NCBI RefSeq assembly: GCF_000020125.1
Contig: NC_010681.1
Span: forward strand, 2,294,001-2,358,000
Direction: 5' to 3'
DNA length: 64,000 nt
Origin: Paraburkholderia phytofirmans PsJN
GTDB taxonomy: Bacteria; Pseudomonadota; Gammaproteobacteria; Burkholderiales; Burkholderiaceae
The position numbers and the translations under genes were made by a program. The notes below the pieces were generated by a model. That model did not search any database. It saw nothing but the letters and a program-made list of their open reading frames with translations, and had not been told where the DNA came from. Below, piece by piece: positions 37,356-44,454 of the stretch. The stretch's first letter is position 1; each line of letters starts with the position of its first letter.

Positions 37356-38252
37356 GTGAACTTTAAGCATCTGCATTACTTCTGGGTCGCGGCGCACGCG
37401 GGCGGCATCGTTCGGGCGGGCGAGCAGTTGCATATCTCGCCGCAAACGCTGAGCGGCCAGATCAAACTGCTCGAAGAAGCGCTGGATAAGAAGCTGTTCA
37501 GGAAAAGCGGCCGCACGCTCGAACTGACCGACGCGGGCCGCCTCGCGCTCGATTACGCCGACGAAATATTCTCGCTGGGTTCGGAGCTCGAAAGCGCCGT
37601 GCGGCGCGAGAACGAAGCGGGCCCGCAGACGCGGTTTCGCGTCGGCATCGCGGATTCGGTGCCGAAGGCGATCGCATACAGGCTGCTGGAGCCGGCGCTA
37701 AGCCCGTCCGTCTCGGTGCGCATGATCTGTCACGAGGGCAAGCTGCATGCACTGCTCGCGCAACTTGCCCTGCACCGCCTCGACCTGATCATCGCGGATG
37801 CTCCCATTCCCGCCGACGTCAATGTCAAGGCATTCAATCACCGGCTCGGCCGTTCCACACTCAGTTGTTTCGGCGCGCCAGCGCTGATCCAGAGCGGCAA
37901 GAAACGCTTCCCGTTGTCGCTCGGTCAGTTGCCGGTGCTGCTGCCCGGCACGGAATCGGCGGTGCGCCGCAAGCTGGACCATTGGCTGGCGTCCCATGCC
38001 ATTTCGCCGCGCATCGTTGGCGAATTCGACGACGGCGCGATGACCATGGCGTTCGCTCGCGAAGGCCGCGGTTTGCTGTTCGCGCCGACCGTGCTGGAAA
38101 GCCAGCTACAGGCCGAGCACAAACTCGCGACGGTCGGGCAGATCAATTCCATCGTCGAGGAATTCTTTGCGATTTCGATCGAGCGCCGCATCAGCCATCC
38201 GGCTGTCGCGATGATTCTGGACGCGGCGCGCAGCGAGCTGTTCAACGTCTAG
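37356..38252 (+). CDS. nhaR: LysR-type regulator of the NhaR subgroup
   Basis: The 298-residue LysR protein begins MNFKHLHYFWVAAHAGGIVRAGEQLHISPQTLSGQIKLLEE, which is the characteristic N-terminus of NhaR, and continues with VGIADSVPKAIAYRLLEPAL. NhaR activates the Na+/H+ antiporter gene nhaA in response to sodium in enterobacteria; no antiporter gene is near here, so its target is elsewhere or different. The start is a GTG (37356) with GGAG upstream. The symbol is by subgroup only. Confidence 0.82.
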   Translation: MNFKHLHYFWVAAHAGGIVRAGEQLHISPQTLSGQIKLLEEALDKKLFRKSGRTLELTDAGRLALDYADEIFSLGSELESAVRRENEAGPQTRFRVGIADSVPKAIAYRLLEPALSPSVSVRMICHEGKLHALLAQLALHRLDLIIADAPIPADVNVKAFNHRLGRSTLSCFGAPALIQSGKKRFPLSLGQLPVLLPGTESAVRRKLDHWLASHAISPRIVGEFDDGAMTMAFAREGRGLLFAPTVLESQLQAEHKLATVGQINSIVEEFFAISIERRISHPAVAMILDAARSELFNV

Positions 38253-38317
38253 CGGAGCATGCTTGCGGAGATGCCATTACAATCCAGCACTTCGATCGGA
38301 CAACCTTGATTCGCGCC

Positions 38318-38719
38318 ATGAAATATCTCCTCGCATCGACACTCGTGGCGCTCGTCGCGGCCGCAAGCACGGCCGCAACCGCGCAGACATCCGGGAACAG
38401 CGATACACCCAGATTGCAATGCGCGATTGGGTATGTCACGGGTATCGGCGGGTCGGCGCAGAGCTTTCGCGAATATCTCGCGACACCGGAAAGAGACCGA
38501 TATCGCCTCCTCGCGGACAACCCGATTCAATGCAAGGTATCCGACGAGGCTCGTGCGTCCGGCTGTACCGGACTCACGAGCCTGCGGCATGAAAAGGTCA
38601 GCGTGTACGACGATATCGACAATGAGACGATGTCCGTCGTCGCGCGCGTGGAACTCGAACACGGAACGTATCCGGTCATCATCTCCGTGCGAAGACAGGA
38701 CGTGAAGTGCGAGGAGTAA
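38318..38719 (+). CDS. Small exported protein of unknown function
   Basis: The 133-residue protein has a signal peptide (MKYLLASTLVALVAAASTAATA) and a mature part with four cysteines (LQCAIGY, IQCKVSD, SGCTGL, VKCEE) that could form two disulfides in the periplasm. The ATG at 38318 lies 66 bases after the NhaR-like gene on the same strand. I do not recognise a family. Confidence 0.7.
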   Translation: MKYLLASTLVALVAAASTAATAQTSGNSDTPRLQCAIGYVTGIGGSAQSFREYLATPERDRYRLLADNPIQCKVSDEARASGCTGLTSLRHEKVSVYDDIDNETMSVVARVELEHGTYPVIISVRRQDVKCEE

Positions 38720-38747
38720 GTGCACTCACGCCCCGCTCGGCAGTGAA

Positions 38748-39872
38748 TCAGGCTCGACGCCTCGCGAGAAATTCTGAAATTTTGCCAAGCCCCGTTTCGA
38801 GCACGTCGCGGTTGTTGGCGTACCCGAGGCGCACATAACCTTCCATGTCGAGCGCACTGCCCGGTGTCAGCATCACGCCGGTTTGTTCGATCAGTTCAGT
38901 GCAGAATTCGAGCGACGACATCGGCAGGTCGTACTTCAGCAGCGCCGTGGTTCCGGACTTGGGCTTGATATAAGACATCGCCGGTTCTTTGGCGATCCAT
39001 GCGTCGACGATCGCCAGATTAGTGCGCACGATATCTTGGTTGCGCGCCAGAATCGCCGCACGGTTTTCCAGCGCAATGGAAGCAAAATGATCGTCGATCA
39101 TGCCGACGCTGATCGTGTTGTAGTCACGATGAATCGCCACGGCGCGAATCAGATCCTTCGGGCCGGCGATCCAGCCGAGCCGCAAACCCGCGAGCGAGTA
39201 CGTTTTGGACATGCTGCCAGTACTAATGCCGCGCTCGTACAGATCCGCAATCGAAGCGGTATAACCGCTGCCTTCCTGATCCGTGCCGCGATACACCTCG
39301 TCGCATAGCACATACGCTCCGCACGAACGCGCAATTTCGCCGACCTCGGCGAGGAACGCCTCGTCCATCAGGGAACCGGTGGGATTGTTGGGATTGTTGA
39401 TCGCGATGAGCCGCGTTTTGTCATTGACGAGACTGCGCAATTCGGCGAGATCCGGCAGAAACCGGTTCTCTTCACGCAGCTTCAGAATCCGCACGTCGGC
39501 GCCGTAGCTCTCGGGAATCGAATAGTGCTGCTGGTAGGTCGGTAGAACCGAGATCACCGTGTCGTCAGGCTCGACCAGGGTTTCGTACACCAGCGCGTTG
39601 CCGCCGATGGCGCCGTGCGTCACGATCAGGTTTTCCGGCGACTGGCGCGCGTACATGGCCGAGATCGCTTCGCGCAAGCGGACCGATCCCTCGATCGCGC
39701 CGTAGGTCAGCTTGAGCCCGCGGAGTTCGTCGAGAATGCTGTCCTGTTTGTTCGCGAGCGTCAGCAACTGATCGACCGTCAGCGATTCCACGCAGGTTTC
39801 CGCCAGGTTGTAAGTACACTGGTTTTCGTACAGGTCCATCCAGCGTTCGACGCCGAAGTCCTTGATCTTCAT
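38748..39872 (-). CDS. PLP-dependent aminotransferase, fold type I
   Basis: The 374-residue enzyme has class I/II features: Asn/Pro motif INNPNNPTGS, CDEVYRGTD, the PLP Lys in SMSKTYSLAGLRLGW and Arg near the end in GYVRLGYAN. Overall style recalls the branch that includes capreomycidine synthase and other arginine-related aminotransferases, but this is an impression only. AAAGGAG precedes the ATG. It is the last gene of a three-gene unit with a D-amino-acid dehydrogenase and a basic-amino-acid binding protein, so it probably transaminates the 2-oxo acid made there. Confidence 0.88.
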   Translation of the reverse strand: MKIKDFGVERWMDLYENQCTYNLAETCVESLTVDQLLTLANKQDSILDELRGLKLTYGAIEGSVRLREAISAMYARQSPENLIVTHGAIGGNALVYETLVEPDDTVISVLPTYQQHYSIPESYGADVRILKLREENRFLPDLAELRSLVNDKTRLIAINNPNNPTGSLMDEAFLAEVGEIARSCGAYVLCDEVYRGTDQEGSGYTASIADLYERGISTGSMSKTYSLAGLRLGWIAGPKDLIRAVAIHRDYNTISVGMIDDHFASIALENRAAILARNQDIVRTNLAIVDAWIAKEPAMSYIKPKSGTTALLKYDLPMSSLEFCTELIEQTGVMLTPGSALDMEGYVRLGYANNRDVLETGLGKISEFLARRRA

Positions 39873-39917
39873 CTCACTCTCCTTTGTTATTCAATCAGAC
39901 GATCCGTTGTAGAACAT

Positions 39918-41159
39918 CTAGCGGAACCGCTCGGGACGAAATGGACGCGCATCCACAAAAGGCTCGGCGCCCGTCATCATCTCCGCCAGCAAACGCCCCG
40001 TCACCGGACCGAGCGTCAAGCCATGATGGTTGTGGCCAAACGCGAACCAGAGCCCCCGATGGCGCGGCGCGGGCCCGATGACCGGGCGCATGTCGGGCGT
40101 GCACGGCCGCAAGCCGAGCCATGGATGTTCGTCGAGCCGCGCGCCGAGACCGAATGTCGGTCTGGCAGTACGCTCCGCCCGCTCCAGTTGCACGCCTGTC
40201 GGCGCCGCCTCGCGCCGGGCTATTTCGACGCCTGTCGTGAGCCGCAAGCGGCCTTGCATCGGCGCCACCACGTAACCCTGCTGCGAGTCGACGAGCGGCG
40301 TCGACAGCATGGGTTGTGTGGGTTGGTAGTGCATGTGATAGCCGCGTTTCGCACGCAGTGGAATGCGATATCCGAGCGGCGCGAATACCCGATCCGACCA
40401 CGGGCCCAGCGCGACGACGACCTCTTTCGCGCTGATCCTGCCCGACGAAGTCTGCACGGTCCACGCGCCGCCTTCCGCCTTCAGCGTGGTCGCGTCGCCG
40501 GTCAACAGCGCGCCGCCGCTCTCCTCGAACAGCCGTGCATAACCTTGCGTCAACGCGCCGGGGTTGACGATGCTCTTCGGATCCTGCCAATGCAACGCTC
40601 CGCAAAATCCCTCTGCGACGCCGGGCTCACGCGCGGCCAGCGCTGCCGCGTCGAGCGTCGTCACACGCAACCCATAAGTATTTGCCGTAACTTCGGCCGC
40701 CGCGGATTGCCGCGAGAATTCCGCCGGCGTGCGAAACGCCTCGATCCAGCCTTTGTCGCTCGCTAGCTGTTCGAGACCGGCGCGCGCGATCAGCACATCG
40801 TGCTCTGCCACGCTGTGCCGCATCAGAGGCAGCATATCGTGCGCCGCGGCCATCAGCCGTTCGGGTGACGACTCCCACCAGAAGCGCGCGAGCCAACCGG
40901 CAAAAGACGGCAGCGCGCGATAGTCCCAGTAAAGGTCGGTCGAGCGATTGCGCGCATAACGCAGCAGCGTGCCGAGATTGCGCGGAAAAGCGTACGGAAC
41001 GACGGACGAACTTTCGATCAGCCCGGCGTTGCCGAAACTGGTCTCTTCACCCGGACCACGCCGGTCGACCAGCGCCACCCGGCGGCCGCGATCCTGCAAG
41101 TGCAGCGCGGACGACACGCCGACGATTCCCGCACCCAGCACGATGACATCGAAATCCAT
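39918..41159 (-). CDS. FAD-dependent D-amino-acid dehydrogenase (DadA/DauA-like)
   Basis: The 413-residue protein begins with a GxGxxG FAD site (VIVLGAGIVGVSSALHL) and ends with a DadA-type C-terminus (LGLRPCTPDMRPVIGPAP, GLWFAFGHNHHGLTLGPVTGRLLAEM). Enzymes of this family oxidise D-amino acids to 2-oxo acids and ammonia, passing electrons to the respiratory chain. The ATG at 41159 starts the Rossmann strand at once, as in the family. The gene context with an ornithine-cyclodeaminase homologue and a DauR-type regulator favours a basic D-amino acid such as D-arginine over D-alanine. Confidence 0.85.
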   Translation of the reverse strand: MDFDVIVLGAGIVGVSSALHLQDRGRRVALVDRRGPGEETSFGNAGLIESSSVVPYAFPRNLGTLLRYARNRSTDLYWDYRALPSFAGWLARFWWESSPERLMAAAHDMLPLMRHSVAEHDVLIARAGLEQLASDKGWIEAFRTPAEFSRQSAAAEVTANTYGLRVTTLDAAALAAREPGVAEGFCGALHWQDPKSIVNPGALTQGYARLFEESGGALLTGDATTLKAEGGAWTVQTSSGRISAKEVVVALGPWSDRVFAPLGYRIPLRAKRGYHMHYQPTQPMLSTPLVDSQQGYVVAPMQGRLRLTTGVEIARREAAPTGVQLERAERTARPTFGLGARLDEHPWLGLRPCTPDMRPVIGPAPRHRGLWFAFGHNHHGLTLGPVTGRLLAEMMTGAEPFVDARPFRPERFR

Positions 41160-41256
41160 ACACTCGCTCTGCTTTCCCTGGCGGGACCGGAAGCATGCAT
41201 GCGACAGCACGCACACAGGTCCGGTGCGAATCCGTTCGCACCGGTTCGACAATGCC

Positions 41257-42045
41257 TTATTTGGCGATGATGTCGCGTTTGAAGTACTTCTGCGAAAGCG
41301 CGCTGAGCGTGCCGTCTTTCTTCAGCGCGTCGAGTGCGGCATCGATTTTCCCGGCCAGTGCGCGGTCGCCCTTGCGCAGGCCGAAGCCGGTGCCTTCGCC
41401 GAGCGTCGCCGGATCGCTGAGCGGCTGGCCGGCAATCGCGTAGTCGTGGCCCGCGGGCTTGTTCAGGAAACCGTCCTGAACAGTCTGCGCTTCCTGAACG
41501 GCGGCATCGAGGCGACCGGCCACGAGGTCGGCGTACACCTGATCCTGGTCGGCATAAGAGACGATCGACACGCCGGCATTCGCCCAATGGCGCTTCAGAA
41601 AGTCTTCCTGCGACGACGCCTGCAGCACGCCCACGCGTTTGCCCTGCAGACTCTTCACGTCAGGCAGCAAACCCGAACTACGCTTCGCGACCATCACGAT
41701 CGGCACGACATAAATGGGCCGCGTGAAAGCGATCGTCTGCTTGCGCTTGTCGGTGATGTTCATGGCCGAATTGATCGCGTCGAACTTGCGGGCCTGCAAG
41801 GCGGGAATCAGCCCGTCGAATGCATTCTCGACCCACTCGCATTTCACGCCCATCTTCGCGCAGACGGCGTTGCCGACGTCGACGTCGAAGCCCTCCAGTT
41901 GCCCCGTCGGCGACTTGCTTTCGAACGGCGGGTACGCGGCTTCGATGCCGAAACGCAAGGTGTTTTGAGTCTCCGCGCTGACGGTGCCGACCGAACCGAG
42001 CAACGCAGCAGCGACGAAAACGGAAAGTGAAAGCTTCTGAAGCAT
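41257..42045 (-). CDS. Periplasmic basic-amino-acid-binding protein
   Basis: The 262-residue protein has a signal peptide (MLQKLSLSVFVAAALLGSVGTVSA) and a family 3 solute-binding core: FGIEAAYPPFESKSPTGQLEGFDVDVG, WVENAFDGLIPALQARKFD and GFGLRKGDRALAGKID. It resembles lysine/arginine/ornithine binding proteins and the product of 13924-14706. GGGAG precedes the ATG. No permease or ATPase gene follows. As first gene of a D-amino-acid operon it probably delivers the substrate. Confidence 0.88.
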   Translation of the reverse strand: MLQKLSLSVFVAAALLGSVGTVSAETQNTLRFGIEAAYPPFESKSPTGQLEGFDVDVGNAVCAKMGVKCEWVENAFDGLIPALQARKFDAINSAMNITDKRKQTIAFTRPIYVVPIVMVAKRSSGLLPDVKSLQGKRVGVLQASSQEDFLKRHWANAGVSIVSYADQDQVYADLVAGRLDAAVQEAQTVQDGFLNKPAGHDYAIAGQPLSDPATLGEGTGFGLRKGDRALAGKIDAALDALKKDGTLSALSQKYFKRDIIAK

Positions 42046-42174
42046 GGTGGCTCCCTGTGTGGTGAGGGCATCGCGAATTGAAGGCACGGACGACGGCTGA
42101 CTGCAAAGCTTCGAGACGGCGCGGATTGCACCGGAGCGATCCGGACTCACGCGCTCTCTGGATCAACAGTCTAT

Positions 42175-42226
42175 TCTGGACTCCGGCAAAAGCAAGCAAT
42201 TTTCAAAATAAAAGTCCAGATTGGAC
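42175..42226. promoter_or_regulatory. TGGAC/GTCCA repeats in the divergent dau-like promoter region
   Basis: TCTGGACT (42175-42182) is mirrored by AGTCCAGA (42213-42220) 30 bases away, and GTCC-AGATT-GGAC (42214-42226) forms a second short dyad. They lie in the AT-rich region between the divergent binding-protein and cyclodeaminase-like genes, the natural place for sites of the DauR-like regulator. Confidence 0.5.
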
Positions 42227-42285
42227 ATTTTGACTTTAGAATCGCTTCTACGCCGCAGGCCGGCAACGTTGTGGAGAGCAGTTCA

Positions 42286-43254
42286 ATGAGCAAGACAGAC
42301 AAAGCCGTTCCGTTGATCGTCGATGAGGAAACCGTTCGCAACGCCCTGCCTCATCTCGACGTGCGCGAGGCGTTGACGCAGATGTTTCGCGCGCTTGGCA
42401 ACGACGCCGCCGTGCAGCCGCCGCAAACGCTCACGCCATTTCCAGGCGGCGCTGGGGACTTCATTACGTATCTCGGCGCGATGGCGAGCGCCAAGGTATT
42501 CGGCGCGAAACTGTCGCCGTATATCGTTACGCCCAGCAGGCCGGTCATTACCGCGTGGACCGCGCTGATGTCGATGGAAACGGGACAGCCGTTGATGTGG
42601 TGCGATGCCGGCCTGCTTACGGTCGAACGCACGGCCGGCGCAACGGCGCTTGCCGTCGAACACCTCGCCGCGCCCAATGCGCAAACGCTTGCGATCATCG
42701 GTTCGGGCGCGGTAGGTCAGGCGCATCTGCGGCACCTGGCGTCAGTCCGCCCTTGGCATTCGATTCAGGTGTTTTCACCCGACCTCAAGGACAACGCGGC
42801 GAAGCGCGCCACGCTTATGGCGCTCGACGAGCGCGTCGCCGTTTGCACCGCACTCGAAGATTGCGTGCGCGATGCCGATGTAGTCGCCTTGTGTACTTCA
42901 TCGGGCACGCCCGTGCTGCTCGAAGGCATGCTCGGCAAGCCGGCGCTCATTACGTCGATCAGCACCAACGCCACGAACGCACACGAAATTCCACCCTCGT
43001 GGATTCCCGCCATGGACGTCTATTGCGATTACCGGCAGACCACGCCGGCCAGCGCGGGAGAAATGAAATTGGCCGCCGAGCGACACGGCTGGTCCGCGGA
43101 AAACGTGGTGGCCGATTTGCCGGAGCTGGTGTCGGGCGTCGCGCAAAAGCCGTCCTATCGGCAACACGCTTTTTTCCGCTCGATCGGACTGGGACTCGAA
43201 GACGTGGCCATCGCGTTCGAACTTTTCAGGCATCTGACGCGGCGGGATGCATGA
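42286..43254 (+). CDS. Ornithine cyclodeaminase / mu-crystallin family reductase (DauB-like)
   Basis: The 322-residue protein has the family fold with an NAD(P)-binding GxGxxG in IIGSGAVGQAHLRHL, preceded by AKLSPYIVTPSRP...WTALMSMETGQPLMWCDAGLLTVERTAGATALA. Members include ornithine cyclodeaminase, ketimine reductases and DauB, which reduces 2-oxoarginine to L-arginine in Pseudomonas. Next to an FAD D-amino-acid dehydrogenase and a DauR-type regulator, the DauB-like role is the best reading. The ATG at 42286 follows GGAGAG. The gene is the first of a two-gene unit with the regulator. Confidence 0.85.
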   Translation: MSKTDKAVPLIVDEETVRNALPHLDVREALTQMFRALGNDAAVQPPQTLTPFPGGAGDFITYLGAMASAKVFGAKLSPYIVTPSRPVITAWTALMSMETGQPLMWCDAGLLTVERTAGATALAVEHLAAPNAQTLAIIGSGAVGQAHLRHLASVRPWHSIQVFSPDLKDNAAKRATLMALDERVAVCTALEDCVRDADVVALCTSSGTPVLLEGMLGKPALITSISTNATNAHEIPPSWIPAMDVYCDYRQTTPASAGEMKLAAERHGWSAENVVADLPELVSGVAQKPSYRQHAFFRSIGLGLEDVAIAFELFRHLTRRDA

Positions 43255-43293
43255 CGGTGCGCGCGGCTGGATCGAGGTCCCGCCCATGGCAGA

Positions 43294-44019
43294 ATGGCGG
43301 ATAACACACGGACCCGCAGCACCATGACGCAAGACGCTGCGGACTTTCCGAACACCGGAACTTCATCCCTCCCTATGCGAAAGACCAAGACCACGGCCGC
43401 CCGCCGGCTGCTTCTGGATCGATACAGCCGTGTCGCCGACGGCATCGCGCTGCTGTTTTTCCCGTACGTCGAAATCGTCATTCATGACTTGCAAAGCCAG
43501 ACGGTTGCTTACATAGCCAACAACCTGTCCAAGCGCGAGCTCGGCGACGAGTCGGCGCTGGAAGAAATGGACCATACGGCCGAGTCCGGCACCGTCGGCC
43601 CCTATGAAAAAATCAACTGGGACGGCAGGCGGATGCGCTGCGTCAGCACGGTCCTGTTCGACGACGCCGAGACCGCCATCGGCGTGATGTGCGTGAACTA
43701 CAACATCGCGGTATTCGAGGACGTGAAGCACGTGATCGACCGCGTCATTTCCGGCGCCGGCGTGGTGAAGCAACCCGAGGAACTCTTCAAGGACGACTGG
43801 CAGGAGCGCATCAACACGTTCCTTCACGCCTGGCTGCAGGAGCGTCAACTGGCGCTGAACTCCCTGACTCGCGACCATCGCCGCGAACTGGTCGAAGCGC
43901 TGTGGGCCGAGGGCGCGTTCAAAGGCAAAAGCGCCGCGAATTACGTGGCGAACGTACTCGGAATGGGGCGCGCCACCGTCTATCAACACATCAGGGATTT
44001 GCGAGGCGCGGCGGCCTGA
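43294..44019 (+). CDS. YheO/DauR-type PAS-HTH regulator
   Basis: The protein of up to 241 residues has the YheO-like PAS domain (LLLDRYSRVADGIALLFFPYVEIVIHDLQSQTVAYIANNLSKRELGDES, about 30-140) and a C-terminal helix-turn-helix (FKGKSAANYVANVLGMGRATVYQHIRDLR). DauR of Pseudomonas, which represses dauBA, has this architecture. The start is uncertain: ATGs at 43294 and 43324 lack good ribosome-binding sites. It lies 40 bases after the cyclodeaminase homologue and should control both divergent units. Confidence 0.85.
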   Translation: MADNTRTRSTMTQDAADFPNTGTSSLPMRKTKTTAARRLLLDRYSRVADGIALLFFPYVEIVIHDLQSQTVAYIANNLSKRELGDESALEEMDHTAESGTVGPYEKINWDGRRMRCVSTVLFDDAETAIGVMCVNYNIAVFEDVKHVIDRVISGAGVVKQPEELFKDDWQERINTFLHAWLQERQLALNSLTRDHRRELVEALWAEGAFKGKSAANYVANVLGMGRATVYQHIRDLRGAAA

Positions 44020-44454
44020 CCGGCGAGCCCACGTTTATTAAAGAAACATGATTGGGACGCCGTTATCCGGGTAACGCAACATCAACCGCCAGGCGCGTTT
44101 TTGCCGTCGCACCAGATACCCATTCGTGCCTTGCCCTTACACGCAATCTACCCCGCCTGCTGCCGATCCGGCGGCAGCGCCGCAAGCTTTCATCAGCCTC
44201 CCGCCGGACAGCGCCGCACGGCTCGCAACACATTGCGATGCAATCCGCAAATGCGCCGTTGCGACGATTAATTTGGAAAAGGGCAAGATCGGCAACAAGC
44301 CGTCATACTCTGTCTCTTCTTGCGGCGGACGGTCCCGGCAACGCATCCGGATGTCTTCACCGGAAACGCGAACCATGCATGACCGTCCGCTCCGTCCTTT
44401 CGACGGCAATTTCCGCGTAGCGCCACGCGCGGTTCAAGTGGAGCGTGCTTTGCA
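44020..44454. other. Gap upstream of the sigma-54 activator gene
   Basis: About 435 bases. A 110-codon open frame (44126-44458, GTG start) ends in an ATGA overlap with the activator gene but has no ribosome-binding site or recognisable sequence, so I do not call it. The stretch should hold the promoter of the activator operon. Confidence 0.35.

Noticed and set aside
44439..44454. GG-N10-GC (TGGAGCGTGCTTTGCA) resembling a sigma-54 promoter just before the activator gene
   Set aside because: Transcription would start inside the coding sequence after the ATG, and the next in-frame Met lies within the AAA+ domain; probably chance.
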